64,000 nt of DNA, taken from contig WBMZ01012212.1 in the NCBI GenBank assembly GCA_013400975.1, positions 186,001-250,000 of the forward strand, written 5' to 3'. Origin of the DNA: Atrichornis clamosus. Lineage: Eukaryota > Chordata > Aves > Passeriformes > Menuridae. The position numbers and the translations under genes are program-made. Of the stretch, positions 1 to 14,026 are shown piece by piece. Below the pieces are notes generated by a model that was not told the origin of the DNA, ran no database searches, and worked only from the letters and a program-made list of their open reading frames with translations. Every line of letters starts with the position of its first letter. Positions within the stretch are counted from its first letter, which is position 1.

Positions 1-3000
1 CTCCTGCACGCCGTAAAGCTATTTTACTTCAGAACACTATAGCATATAAAGTAAAAGACATACTAAGAGGCTATCTGGACCTCTGGGAAGTAACAAAGTC
101 TAGTGTAAGACTCTCTTTGCAGTGCATGTGGAGACTTAATCAGTTCAGACAAAGAATTTAAAATAACAAGAAGGCAGGAGGGCAACCTGCTGTTAAGCAA
201 TAAAGAAGTGCTGAAGAATTGGGTGTGTCTAAAGTCCCCTTCTCTATGTGATTTAGATGATGTTCTCACTATTGTAGAAAAATAATTTTGTTATTTAACC
301 CCGTATCTACTAATATTGTCTGCTCCACTACGCAGCTATGATAGCACCAAGAAGGTGTCCACAAAAATGGGCTCAAATTGACTACAGAAGGGCCAGGTAG
401 ATGAGTGAGAGAAATTCACTGACCCCTAAAATATCCCTGCTCTAGCTTTCCTATCTCTACTGGTTCCTCCCAACTTCACACAACTTCCATCAGACCAAAA
501 GTTAAAAATTATGTGTAAATTAATTAGTGTTCTGTTGCTGTTACAATACTTGATCTTGCTGCAAAGCAAAGAGACTGAAAATGTTACCATCCTTGGGAAG
601 CCACAATCATTTTTACTGACTTTCCAGAGCAGCTTGCTCTGACTGATACTTGTAGCAATTTGTTTCTTGAAGGACTAGAACTAATCTTTGTTATGTCCTT
701 GAAGGTGTTGCCTTACACAAATCTGTAGATGAATGTGAATACAAAACACTTTCATGCTGAAGCTCTGACATTCTGATGAAACTTTCACAGATTCACTGCA
801 TCATAAACACCACAACAAGTAGCAGGACTCCTTACAGGTAACAGAGTAGGTGGAGAAAGATCCTGGAACTGAAGGAAGTCCATAACTAGGCCATCAGCAA
901 AATTCCTTACTTTCATTCTAGTCACATACTCTAAGATGAAGGCTACATAAAGGAGTATTCTCATCCTTTCAGCTCACAAATTTTGAATTCCTTTCTGCAC
1001 TGAACCCAAAGTTTAAAGAAACCCACATGAGAACTGCATGTTTAGAAGGGATCGTTTCATGATGAGTACTGTTTCCCTTAGGGAAGTGTTGAACAGACAA
1101 TCCTTTAAGAAAACAAAAGGATACATGACCTGGAACTTCTGCACCTGTATAAGTGCTGAATCTAACAGCATGTAAAATCTGTTGGCTCAGACTAAAAGCA
1201 GAAAAAAAGTTGTTTAAACGTCTTACCTGTTATAACGATCCTCTCAAAAGAAACATCTGGATGAGGGATCAGGATCAGAAACAGAGTAATTGAGGTATAA
1301 GATAAACATTGAGCTGCTTGACTTACAAAACTGAAGTGCTTGAGAACTTTAAAACTGTGAAAAGAAAGTCATGTAAAGGTACAATTTTAGACCATTGTTC
1401 TTGACTAAGATACTGAACTTCAGTGCAAGTCCCAATTTAGCTACCTGCCTTCTTTTTAAATGTTTAAAACCCTAGAACTATTTCTTGTGTTATAATGTGC
1501 TATGGTGATTACATGCTCCTTAGAAGAAAAGCATTTATGTTAATGGGAAGAAAATTGTTCATTTCATTACACCTTCTCTGCAACTTTCAGCTGACGTGTT
1601 ACAACAAGCCAAGGACAATTTTCATTACTGAAAAAACACCCCACAGATAATAATCTCATTCTTCTCTCACCCACTTTTGTGAACTGGCTACAGGAAGCAG
1701 CAGTGTTCTGCACAGCAAAGTTCAGAATTGGCAAAAGCTATTGTCAGCTCTGTCTGCACCTTTAGGTGAATTATCAGCCAGGTGTTGTGTTTGTTTACTT
1801 TGTGTCAAAGTTCTTGCAAATGTGGAGCAAGTTACCTTTACATCTCTTTCATAAACCACAGTTTCATTTAAAGCGAATTAGTATTTTCTTTCAGTAGATT
1901 CTGTTTTTGGTTTTGTAATAGCTTCCAGAGGAGAAAAATAAAAAGCAAGTGCTAGAGGGATCCATTACTGCTATGTAACATTAATGATTCTAATTGCAAT
2001 ATGAAAAGGATTTTTTTTCTGTTTAAGGAAAGGAAAAATACAGTGATTATTTCTAGTGAGTTCACTTTCAGATTATGCTTCCAAAATACTGCACTTAGCA
2101 ACTAACTGGAAGAATATTTTTTATTATATGCTCCAACTAGACAGGTACACATCTCCACAATTCAAAACCATCAGGAATGTTCACAAGCCAGCATACTTTG
2201 TGACTGAGCAACTGTACTGTACTTTAATGCTTCTGAAATTTAAAAAGGCAATAGCTCTCCTTAAAAATGCCATGCAGTTTTCAAGAATGATAACTGTTAT
2301 GTTTGGATTTTCTTTACTTATTCTTGACATTTTGAAACAGTTATAACTGACATTATAACCGACTATCTGTCAGACTCAAATTGCATTTGGCTGCTAAACA
2401 ACATTATACGTATTGATGGTATTGTCCATCACTGACTAGCATTAACTTAAGGGCTAGCACTGCCTTACAAATTCTTTTAATTAATAATGGCTAAATCATC
2501 AGAGTTTGAGATTTGTTCAGGTTTGGAAAAGGATGAAAAACCTTATCACTTAAAATTTCCTAAGATGGTTACTATTTTCAGTCATTCAGAAAGTGTCAGG
2601 TATTGCAGATAATAACACCCATTGTGCAATCCAGGATACAGGAAAAAGTATGGTTACATTTATACTGCTCTGTGTTTTTGCTTTTAAGACAATTTCCAGC
2701 AGAGGAAACTACTTCAACTGTTCAGCTTAATTTTCAAATTTATTTAGCACGTATGTTCAGCAGTCTAGCAAACACTACTCAAGAAACACTGGCCTGGGCT
2801 TTTGCCCCCTTTCAATCTTCTTTTCCAGTCTCAAACTCCTGAGTCATCCAATCCTGAGTCCCCATACTTGTTGATAATATTTCAATGCATCTCTGAAAAT
2901 ATTCTTTGTGATTATTGCTAAATGTTTTAATGAATTTGTGGGTTTTTTTCACTGGTGAAGAAATTTTTTCCCTTTTTCTGGTGGGGGGAAGAAAGAGCAA

Positions 3001-3200
3001 ATCTGTAAGGGATGACTGAATACCTTTATCTCCCTCTTGCCTCTTTTTCTCCAGCGTGGCAGCTTGATGATGAGATACTAGAACAGGGAAACTTGAGAGG
3101 GGCTGGGGCAAGATCACTAGCTTGGAATTGGCCTGATTATGCTCATTGAAAGGGAAAATCAGGGAAGAGAATAGGATCTTAGGACAAAGAAATTGCAGTG
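1..3200. other. AT-rich gene-free DNA
   Basis: No recognisable gene, RNA gene or mobile element was found. Reading frames are short, rich in stop codons in neighbouring frames and resemble no protein family I know. Short A and T runs are frequent. The stretch could be intergenic or intronic. Confidence 0.6.
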
Positions 3201-4150
3201 CCTATGAGTGGACATGTTCACAGTAGAGATCAAGGATGTGACAACAACATGAAGAAAGCAAGGCATTCTTAAAAGTAAGAAGATACTGGGAGATTGTCCA
3301 TAAGTTTCTCATATCTATCCTATAAATATGCCTAACTGGAACAACATCAGTTACACTGACTTGTGTGTCTTCTGTGGAAGAACAAAATCTGAACAGTGGT
3401 TGATCCAGCTTGCAGGAATCTTCTTCCTTCTCTTGTAGAAACTGCAGCCAAGATCTGGAGTGTGTGCTCAACACTAGGGGAAGAGAACAGCCTGAGGAAT
3501 GTTTTGCATTCAGGAGAGAAAAAACAGGAAGCTCACATAAGTTTACAGACTTTTCCTTTCGGGTGGTGTTGGGGTTTTTTTTTTTGGTGGGGGGGAGTGT
3601 TCTTCTAGCACTAGTAGCTCGGAAATATTGCTGCTGTCTGAAGCAGCCTGTTTTTATTGTGGCAGGAGAGGAAGAGCAGAAAGTGGTCAGATGAGCAAGC
3701 ACAGCCACACTGGGTAGTTGTCCAAGTGGTCTGATGGTGACAGAAGCACTCGTGTGCAGAGCCGCCAGCTGGAGCACTATGCCTGGCAGGGAGATTCTAG
3801 GCTCTCCCTGTGGCTTTTAGATGGGAGATTTGGATCTGCTGGCAGGTCTTATCCTGAGGCTTTGCCGGTAGTGTCAGAGCAGCTTCAAGTGAAAGAAGGA
3901 GCTGTGACTGAAAAGTCAAAGGGCTAGCACTATGTGAGAGCTGTAGCTGTACTGCTCATCATTTGGGCAGTTCTCGAGTTATCCTTGTGAAGATGAGGGA
4001 GGCCCTGGCTCTGGTCATGGCTGAGTATCTGAGAGTTTCATAGGCAGTTTTGTGTAGGGTTCCTCGGTGGCAAGAAAACTGTCCTGTTGCTGTGAGACAG
4101 TGTACTTAACTACAGAGCCCAGTGCTCTCTGCCACTGTCGTTTCACAGGG
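3200..4150. other. GC-richer patch, nature unknown
   Basis: This stretch is visibly richer in G and C than its surroundings, most clearly at about 3640-4060, and contains a T run followed by a G run near 3573-3598. A 191-codon open frame lies on the reverse strand at 3202-3777. Its product is low in complexity around the poly-purine part (Lys/Asn/Thr/Arg-rich) and shows no domain I recognise. I see no LTR ends, CR1 motif or splice-bounded exon. It may be an old unidentified repeat or simply a compositional fluctuation. Confidence 0.4.
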
Positions 4151-7100
4151 GGCTTCACACAAGATCTTGGGACTCATGCACTGTATTCCATTTATTTATT
4201 TCCAAAATATTTATCAGGTAATAAAAGATATGAATTACAGTAGTGTCTCTATGAGAACAAAGTAGAATAAAATATACATGTCTTGGTACATTTAAACTTT
4301 TTCTATGAACACTCTCTTGGTTGGCTTTTTCCCCCTCTGGGGCATAAAAATAACAGGCCAGGTCATTAAGTTCAGCTTGTCTGAGGATTACAAAATAATA
4401 GAAAAAATGGATTAATCCCCTGAAGATGCAACATTTAAGGATTGCTAGACCATAGTAGAATTCATCCACTCAGAAAAAGCATTTGCTAACAGTTGCAGCA
4501 TGCTCCCAGGGTTTTAGAAAACATGTTGAGGGAAGAAAGAGCAAATAAGAGAAATGCTCAGATTGCCAGTTCCATCCTATTCTCACCGACTTCTATCTAC
4601 ACATGGTGCAAAACTTGCAACAACTCCAAATATAGCCCAGTTTTCAGAAAAATTCTTTATTTCTGTATTTTCTTAACTGATTTAAAGAATGACATTCATT
4701 ACACTGATTTGAGTAAGACTCTGTGGTTTAGTGGACAGAATTCTTTCTTCAATTGATCTTAGCAAGTGTGTTTAGACATAAAGCATGAAAGTCTTCTAAA
4801 ATTATCTTCTAACTTGTAAATGTTTAGAACCAATCCCTGGCACTTTTCAGCCACTTGGTATCTCATAGCACTATCTGGTCAGAGGGATTTTGTACTTTCT
4901 CTTGATGAAGACCAGCAAGGGGTTAGGGCTTCATTAGTGTTCATGAATATTTGTAAGACAAAATAGAGGAATTGCTACATGCTTTAAAAAATAAATTCAT
5001 GTAGTAATTTACATAGACAAAGTTAGAAATGTAAAAGCATTGATATTCCAGCCATTGATTTACTTTTTTGACTATTCAAAATGAAATTATTTGCTACATG
5101 TAGGATGAAAATTTCATGGAGAATTCTCTATTTTTCCACTCTGCCCAGAATATGCACTGATTCTGGAGACTGCAAACTGGTAATCCTTATAAAAAGTTCA
5201 GAAACTACTACAAACATGTTCCCAGCTGCCCACACTGATTATCAGGGATTCAAAAGAGTCCTGACTTCACTAGTAATATGGCTGAACTTCCAGATTTTCA
5301 GAGGAAGAAGACTTCAGAAACATCATACCCTCAGTTTACAGGGTGTAACTAAATAATTTGAATTCATGAACCGTCTTCGAGAAACTTAAACCATTTTGAA
5401 CAGTAATACTGAACGTAGCAAAAAGTGTATGAAATGCTAAAAGGGCAGCCCTCCAATGGAAAGTTTTGCTGGAGGGAGAAAAATAAAGACTCCAGAGGAA
5501 GCTGTCACTACATTATTAGTGTCATCAAATTACTGCTCTGTGGACCAGAGTGACCCAATCACCTCAGAAACAACAAGGTGGGAGGAAGAAATAAATCCTA
5601 CAATAGTTGATGAAAAGATGTATGATATTCCATTTTCTCCTTCCCACCCACTTATTTTTCATCCCACTTCCCCATAATATCTGTTTTGCAAAGCAATTTT
5701 AGTGTTCTTCCACTGTAAAGTGCCCACAGTCCCTTTATGTCACCAGGGTCCGTCTGTCTTTTGGCCCAAATTGTCCCACATTCAGATTCTTCTTTTCTGA
5801 AGAGTTTTTTTTCTCCTCAGTCATTGATTTGTTGTAGCTATTAATACTCTCCTTACCAGAGTATTTCTTCCTGATTTATCTACCACAGAAAAATACAGTT
5901 AAGATTATATTAAAAGCATGAATTTAATGCTGCATTACTAGGCAGTTTGCATCCATGTAGATACTCTCACATGTTGTTACTGTTCTCAGTCCAGAACCTT
6001 TGTTATTTTCAGTATCTCTCCATCATGCCGCAGTCTGACAGTGTGGACATGCCCTGAGATTGATTAGAAACGGCTGCCTCCACACTTAATTTTCACAGAT
6101 GTTCCATTCTTTAGCTGCCTCTCTGCCTCTGCTGCAGCTGAGATATCTGATTATAGCTTGAAGACAAACCTGAGCTGCTTTTAAAAATGCTTGAGCATCA
6201 ATAGAAGTATAGAGAGCAAGATCAGCTGAATGTCTCATCAAGCATAAGCACTTGATATGACTCATGAAGTCAATAGCTCAGACATGTTTGTAGGGGCTAC
6301 AAACACTACCCTGACTTGGGTGATCATCCAGGTATATATGTTTTTGAGAGAGTGAAATTCTTTTGTTCTGATTTAAGTTTTAATCCAGGGGATAGTGTAC
6401 TTTCTCACAGAATCAACAGATTTTCACTGTCTTCCCATTTTCCAGTGCATTATCTGTGGGAACAAATAGGCTACTGTAAGATCATGATCCTCATGCCTCT
6501 CTTGGATTATCCTTTGCAATCTGAGTGAATGAGAGGTTTGCATTAGAATGGCAAGGCATAATTTTTCTTTTTCTTAAGGTTCTGCGTTTGTTAGAATTAA
6601 AATCCAATTTACTTGAACTGTAGCTTTGTACTGAAATCCATGACACTAAAAATGAAGGCATTTAGCTACTTTAGCTGCTGTCTTTGAGAGGAAGATATTT
6701 ATTTGCAAAGGTATGCTTTATGATAACTTTGTACCAGGCAGCATATGAAAAAATGAGCACTGTATAAATTTGTTTCAAAACATATTGGAAATTATTGATT
6801 TCTTTCAGGTACCAGCAAAACAAATATGAAAAAAAAAGATAGTAATCATATACAACATGAAAAACATGTACTTTCACTGATAGCAAATATTTTATTTTAG
6901 CATTTTCTATTAAAAGTGCAAGTTGTAGTGGTGGAGAGATTTATGTCCTTATTATGCTACTGGCTTTTTCCAACAAAGAAATGGATATTTCCAAAAATGA
7001 TGTACTTTATTATCAGAGCTGTTTAACAGATTTAAAGCACTTGGTTCTTTTTTTTCTGCATAATGATTTTCATATGCATTAATTAAAAATGTTTAACAAT

Positions 7101-10100
7101 TCAATTGTGTAAAAATATTTTAGAGATATTGTTTTGACCAGCTAGTTATATCACATGAATAATGAATTAAATTGACTTTTTAAAAGTTATGTGGTTGATG
7201 CACAATCATTTTTTTTTAATTGCTGTTTTTTTACTGAGAAAATACTGAAACACCTTTTCAAATGTTTGTATGTACTTAAGTCTTTCCATTATTCTTTATT
7301 TTAAGAAACTTAAGACATTTTATGTCTTCCTTGTGTCATCCTTTACTAAGGATGTAAACATATCATGTAGAAAACTTTACAAATAACTTCCGATTTTATA
7401 TGACAGCAACATTTTTTTTTTTTAATCTGAAACCAGCAAAATAATTTTATTTATTAAATGCCTCTTAACTGCAAGCCTCATGCCACTGACATACACCAAA
7501 CTTTGGTTACAAAAGTTGTGAACTAGCTAGGAATTGAGTGTAAGCAGGCAGAGCCAAAACTCATTAATCAGGACAGCACCTGGGCTGCTCTGTCTGTTAC
7601 AACTATTATCACCAGGTATCCTATGGGAGGCTGTAAGGTACTTGTGCTGCAAGGAGATGAAGGATACACGTTGAGCCTTTGAGTTCTCAAAGAAAAATGT
7701 CATTATCCCGTGCTTAGAAGTTCCTGCTAATATATTGATTATATTATCATTGCAGACAGAGAGCAGTAGATATCAGACTGTCCTGGGCTTCTAGAGTAGT
7801 TCAGCTAGACCAGATACACTTGGCTGTACAGATGTCAAGTAACTACTATGGAATCTCTTGGATTTGGGAGATCCTTAGCCTCTTGAAGAAATAAATTCAT
7901 GAGAAGTGACTCCTTGAACATTTTACTTTTCACAAGGATTTATATAGAAGAGAAAAAATTGAATCTTAGTGCCAGTCTGAAACTTTAGGTAGTGAGATAC
8001 CATAGAAAATCTGGACCTGAGTGAGGAAAGCAGAGGGAGACTGTGAGCCTGGTTTGTCTTCATAATGCAAGCAGAGAAAATTATCTCCTAAGTATTATGT
8101 TTTCAATGATAAATATTTGGATTTTAATTTTTTTAATGACATTAACAGCTAAATCAGTACAATATGAATTAGTCCTTTGTCTCAAAGATAAGACGCAATC
8201 CTTAAAAAGGCTTGGATATAAGCCAAAGCTTTGAATAGACTATGTTCTAATCAGTTGATTTAATTGCAATCATCATGCCCAAGACAAATAGTGTTCTCAT
8301 ATAACTAGGATCTGACTGGTTTCAAGTCAAGCTTGCCTAGTGTTCAAATTGCCATTTGAGACAAAATTACCCTTACCATTTCAGAGAAATTAAAAAAAAA
8401 ACCAAAACAAATCTCATATATGAAATAGAGAATTTCTTGCTTCATTTTCTTTCCTGTTGTGTATGTGTTAGTCTGCTTGGTTGGTTGATTTTGTTTTGAG
8501 GTAGACCTTAATTTGATATAAATCAGGATAGTTTTCATGGATTTAGTGACACTTTTTCCTGATTGCCACACGCAAATTGTCATTTTGTTAGAAGAACCAC
8601 CATTCTGCATGAAAGGTTATAACATTTCAGGTGACCAGGAAGAGGAACTGCAAGATTTAAAATGTGTTGCATCTTCCTACTATTTCATGGGCTGTTTCTG
8701 TGCAATTGATAGAAAATAGGACAGAAATTACTTCATGAGGTTGAGAAAACACAGTATTGGTTGGTTATTATTACTATGAGACTTTTCACACTGTTAAGCA
8801 GCTATAATTTCATGTAGCCATGAACAGCAGTACTAAGAAAAAAACATCAAAATTGAATCAGGAGAGAAAGAGAATAGAACGAAACAATAAACAGGAATTT
8901 TGGCTCATATATATGCTGCTTCTCCTCGAGCAGAAATAAAATTTTTGAATAAATTTAATGTATTTGCTTTTGTCAGATTATTTGTTAACACTATCATCTA
9001 AGCCTTGCAGGTTTGATTCAAGATTTTCATGACAGTCTTAAGGCAAGGAAATCACACAAAATTAATTTCATCCTTGTAAAAAGAACTGAAAAGAGATTAA
9101 ATCGTAAACATCAAATGCACTTTCATGATAATTCTAATGCCATTCTTTTTGCTGTCATATGCTGTTTTTCAGGTGCCATACAGTTACAAAAAAAGTAAGA
9201 AGATGAATTTTTGATGGGATATCTAATAAAATTCCTTTCACAGTTTCAACGTTAACCAACAATTTAAATGCATTGCATCAAGAAGTTAAAAGTCTTCTGG
9301 GAGATTATGTGTTACCTGGGATCATAGGTAATAACGAATCTTTGTTTTCTGAATTTCCAATTTTCAGCTGACTGCTGAAGGAGAGACTCCGGAACTTAAG
9401 GTTTATTAAATTTAGAACTTCTTAATGTGTTTAGGACTTTTAACCTTGTATCACAAGAAAGGGAGGAAGATCTTGAAATTTGGCATCCATTGCCCAGCAA
9501 AAGAACATTGAAGTGCTTGCTCCCTGAATGAAGCTTTTTAACACTACATTTTTCTGTTGTGTTTAAAAACATTTCAACAAGAAATAGAAAAAAAAAGGAA
9601 ATCCTGAGTTTTCTAATGCCAGTTAAGGAAAAAACAAAGAGCAGTTAATAGTTATTTAACTTGAATAGCAACTTCATCGAGTGAAATTTCAGCATTTACA
9701 CACCGTCTGCCCAAATTTTAAAAATGACAAAAAACTTCTAATGTTATTTATATACAATGAAAAATTACTGATTAATTTTGCTTAGATGTGAAACTGTAAA
9801 GCTACTATTTTACCTCAATAGTAGGCCAAAACATTTGTCATGATTAGAAGTCATGACCTTCACTGAATTCTAGCTACTGATTCTTTTCTCCCATTGCAAA
9901 TTATGTGTATGCTTTGTATAGGCAAAGGCAGCTGTATACATTGAAATATTGTAACATTTATATATGTGAACCTAAGATCTTTAAACAGACTGTTTCATAG
10001 TATTTACTCTTCTGAAAGCACAGTTATGTGAATAAGAGGAATATGTCCAGCTCTCATTTTAAAGGTACTTATATCCAATAATTAATATTGTAATTGGACC

Positions 10101-11775
10101 ATAACCATGGTTCAGGTATTTGAGTGCAAGTGAAAAAGTGTTTGTAAGGAAGAATCACATTGAAGTTCTCTTTCATGTGTCTAGTTGTCCTTTTTCCTTA
10201 CACTCATTTAATTGGCACTAAATAAGATTTCATTTCATGCCTTCAAAGTCACCTATATATCCTCATAGCTGATCTTTATAATTGGCAGAAAAGCTGCTAA
10301 TTAACATACACGGTAGAGACACACACAAATACAAAAGTGTTTTGTTAACTAAATTGCTGCAGGTAGTAGAATGATCATAATGTACAGTGTAACACCACGC
10401 TATGAATGCTAAGGCAGAAAGCCAGGGCAGAGAGAGATCTAAAGAGCTGTAATTCATAGCTCCTAATCAGTAGACGCATAATATGTACTACATGGTGCTG
10501 TACCTGACTACTTTTATAAAACAACAAGCCTCAACTAATATGTAAAGTTCTTAGCGTCATAAGAAAGCCATAGCATTCAAAGAATCTCATGCAGGAAATG
10601 AAACTGTGGCAGAAGAAAATTATAGCAACCTCAGATCTCATTTCACAGCAGGGAAATAAGTGAAAATTTATGGCATTTAGCACCAAGGTGCTCTGAAAAC
10701 AGCATTGAGGTACTCTGTAAGTTCTAAAAATAATTTTACTGGAAAATGAGTATGCATAAAGTTCTCCAGCTTTTTTATAAAATCTTTTGAAATAGAGTGA
10801 TAATTCCAAGTAAACTCTTTCTAAAATAGAATAAATAAAAAAATAAACCCTCAGACTAATAGTAAGTGAAACTTTATAGGAGCGTATCTAGATTTCCTGG
10901 AGAGTAAGGGGTTTTTCACAGTCCTCTCTCCTACATGCAGAGAACCTGACCTCCAAGTTTTCTGACTTCAGTATTTAGTGATTTTGCATATTATCGTAGC
11001 ACTGAAATATAATGAGATATATTCTGTTAAAACATTTATACTTCCTAATATACACACACAGATAGATACTTTTCCCTGTTAGAAAACTGAGATTGTGACA
11101 GCATCACCGTATCTGCTACAGGCCAAATTTGGCTATGCAAATCTAGAGGCTTTGATCTGCCCAAAGAACTCCATGGCAACGAGTGGGCAAATGTCAGCAA
11201 CCAGCAGCTGTTCGAAGGGGCAGACAGCATCCTCTGCTGTCCCTACGCAGCATGCCCAGCAATGTTCAGGGCAGATGCTCCTGAGAACTGCTCCTGCCCA
11301 TCTGTGGCTGTCTCATACAGAGCTGTGAGAGCAAAAGACATCTTTATTAGGTTGTGTAGGACATTAAATTACATGTGTTTGCCCTTGCTTTCTTTCACCA
11401 TAGACAAATGTACTAAAAGTAGAAAATAATAAAAACAAGTGACTGTAGATATTTCAAGTCAAATTCATGTCAATGTATGGGGCCAAACTCAGTATTTGTG
11501 GCAGGATTTATTACACCAAATCCTATCATGCCTTTCAGAATATGTATATATTACCACATGGACTGAGCAGTACTTAAGATGAGGAGACCTTTCCACTACA
11601 TCTCTGTCTTTGTATATAATCATGTATCGTAAATGAAAAACATTATCCTTTGGAAACAATATTATTCTCGAGTCAATAATTGACACTTCATTTACTTTTA
11701 GCCTCTTTTTTGTACTCTTTGTCTTCTTACTGTTTTCAGTAACAGGCCCATTGGTAATGCCAGTGGTGCTGTTTG
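4151..11775. other. AT-rich gene-free DNA
   Basis: No gene or clear mobile element was recognised. Long AT-rich stretches dominate, with poly-T runs such as the one near 7411-7423. The block around 7040-7200 holds several TAATTAA-like and octamer-like motifs (for example ATATGCATTAATTAA near 7073-7087), which also occur by chance in AT-rich DNA. A GC-richer patch sits at about 11093-11335 without a recognisable identity. Confidence 0.55.
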
Positions 11776-11825
11776 CATTGATGTCAGTGGAATTATACTG
11801 CTGTAAATGGGACCAGAATTAGGGC
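11776..11825 (+). repeat. Ancient amniote interspersed repeat motif (probable)
   Basis: The text around 11776-11825 (a CATTGATGTCAGTGGAATTA core followed by a CTGTAAATGGGACCAGAATT-like part) resembles a short motif seen many times in reptile and bird genomes, where a 'CATTGACTTCAATGG' part is followed by a 'GTAAATGAGACCAGAAT' part. The match is short and diverged, so it is probably the surviving core of an old interspersed element. I cannot name the family with certainty. Confidence 0.4.
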
Positions 11826-13600
11826 TGTGAGAGGCCAACTATGCTGCAGAACCCTCCAGATGAACGATTATATTGTTTGAACTACATATGCTTTTCCTAT
11901 GATCAATAAATGTGGAAGACATTTTCAAAATGTAGCTCTTGCTGATGATGTTGTCAGGAGTTTTTCCTTCCCAAAATAGGGAATTTGGAAGAATGAATTA
12001 ATTCCTGTAAGACTTGATGTTATGAACTTTTGAGGAAGAGATTAGGTCGGTTATGTTATTTAAAAGGGAACTTCAAAGAAATAAAAATCATTATCTGAAT
12101 AAATAGTACAGCTAATCACATGGTAGCAAAAAGAAAATTGCTAGCAAGCTTTTATGAAAAAAGAATCTTGACAACATCTAACAAGCACACAACTGAATGC
12201 TGCATAGTCAGAATTTTCGCAATGAGACCACTCAGGGGCTTAAAATTAAGCAAGTGCTAAGAGCTTTACTGGACCATAGCCAAAATGCTCAGAAACCATG
12301 CAGTTTCTCTTAAGGCTTAAATGCTTCTCGGATATGTTCTGTTATATTTATATGTTCTATTATTCACCATCTTTCCCTGATGCTTGCTCAATATAACAAA
12401 AAACAAAGTACTTAATACAGAAGCATGACATTTCCCACTGCTGACCACTTTCCATGCTGGAAATTAATAACATGTTCTTAGTCTGTGTACTTGATTCTCC
12501 TCTTCATTTAAAAGTTTGATGTCAATGGAATTATATAGAAGACCTTTTTTTTCAAAAGGATTTTGCAAAATATATTCTGGAAATTGGAATAAATTACATT
12601 GACCTTAGTTTATATCCTCTGAATACGACTTTTAAATATGGTTTATCTCCTGTGCCAATATATTTTCAGCCATTTGCATGGTTGGTAAACAATTCTTGTT
12701 TCAATCTCTGTAATGCTGTCATGGTCTATGAGACATGAAAATTATCTAAATATAAGAACTAAAGCTAGAAAAAACCAACACACTAAAACTTCAACTCCCA
12801 CCTCCCTATGAAATCTGTAGTTACAGAGGTAGCTGAGTAGGAACAGGTTAAGACAAAATCAACATGTTTGTTCATTAAAACAATTTAAATAACTAGAAGT
12901 AACCATGGCATCAAATCAGTAATTTAATGCCAAATTGTCTTATCTTTAACAGAAAAACAAGACAAAAAAACACCTACAATTTTTCTTTCTAATTTATCAT
13001 GGATCCATGTGCAAGTATTATAGCAATTATCCAGGTACTGTCAAGACTGGAAAAAAAATTTTTTTTTCTTCCCTGGTAACCTTTAACTTAGCACTTCAGA
13101 ATAATATGCTCGCTCAAGCACAATTAGACACAACAAACACGAAAATGACTGTTCTGATACTTTTTACAAAAAGAAAAAAATATATTTTTCAGAAGGAAGG
13201 TACGATAATGATATGATATATATCTTTTCTACCTTGCATATGAAAAGACTTTCAAAAGGTATGAGTTGTAAACTATCATAGGCAAATCACTCAGAATGCA
13301 GCCAGACTTAATGAATCTGCAGTTTGAACAAGAAATCTCATGAGGATGATCTTAGGTGATTCCCTGCCACTGTACTTGCCATGCATAATTTGAATTGCCT
13401 GCAGTTACTACTCCGTAACAGGATACTACATTTTGTTCTCATGTTTGGAAGCAGGAGGTTGTTACCACAAAAAATTCCATGACCAACACTTTGGTATAAC
13501 CTATTCCAGATGCAGAGGAACAGCATAAACGCTGATGTCTTAGTTGCCTTAAGTCCATGGAAACACTGGTAAAAAGCAAGAGTAGAGAGATTGGAAGTGA
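11826..13600. other. AT-rich gene-free DNA
   Basis: Nothing coding or mobile was recognised. The stretch has A/T runs, for example the A-then-T run near 13050-13069, and a short ATGATATGATATAT sequence near 13206-13222. Confidence 0.55.
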
Positions 13601-14026
13601 TCATAGAATCTTTAATTTGGAAAAGAGCTTTTAAGATCATCAAGTCCAACCATCAACCCAGCACCACCACCATGTTCACCATTAAACCATGTCCTCAGGT
13701 CCGATATCCACAGGGTTTTTGAACACTTCCAGGGCAGTATGTTCCAATACTTGACAAACTTTTCCATGAAAACTTCTAATCTGAACCTCCCTGGAGCAGC
13801 TTAAGGCCATTTCCTCTCATCTTGTCACTTGCTACCTGGGAGAAGAAGCCAAGACTCACCTTACTACAAAGTCCTTTGTGGCAGTTTTATAGACCCTCAT
13901 TTTCTTCAGGCTGAACACTCCCAGCTTCCCCAGCCACTCCTGATAAGACCTGTGCTCCAGACACTTCGCCAGTCTGTTGCCCTTCTCTGGACTCACTCCA
14001 ACACCTCAGTGTGTATCTTGTAGTGA
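13601..14026 (-). mobile_element. CR1 LINE, 5'-truncated 3' end
   Basis: This is a reverse-strand fragment of a CR1 non-LTR retrotransposon. Its 3' end lies at the left edge, where TCATAGAATC is the complement of the GATTCTATGA tail unit of avian CR1. Next come the typical complement of the 3' UTR (AAGATCATCAAGTCCAACC) and then the C-terminal coding part, read on the plus strand as TCTTCAGGCTGAACACTCCCAG and CTTCTCTGGACTCACTCCAA. These are the complements of the CR1 region that encodes the L-F-S-L-E-K-R-like and R-V-Q-R-like segments. Only about 425 bases remain, so the copy was 5'-truncated at insertion, as is usual for CR1. No open frame survives. Assignment to CR1 is firm; the subfamily is not determined. 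Confidence 0.88.

Noticed and set aside
3202..3777. 191-codon reverse-strand open frame
   Set aside because: No recognisable domain, crosses low-complexity sequence, has no start or splice context that looks real, and overlapping frames on the other strand are also open. Treated as chance.
7040..7200. Cluster of octamer-like and TAATTAA motifs as an enhancer
   Set aside because: Such motifs are frequent by chance in AT-rich DNA, and conservation cannot be seen from one sequence.
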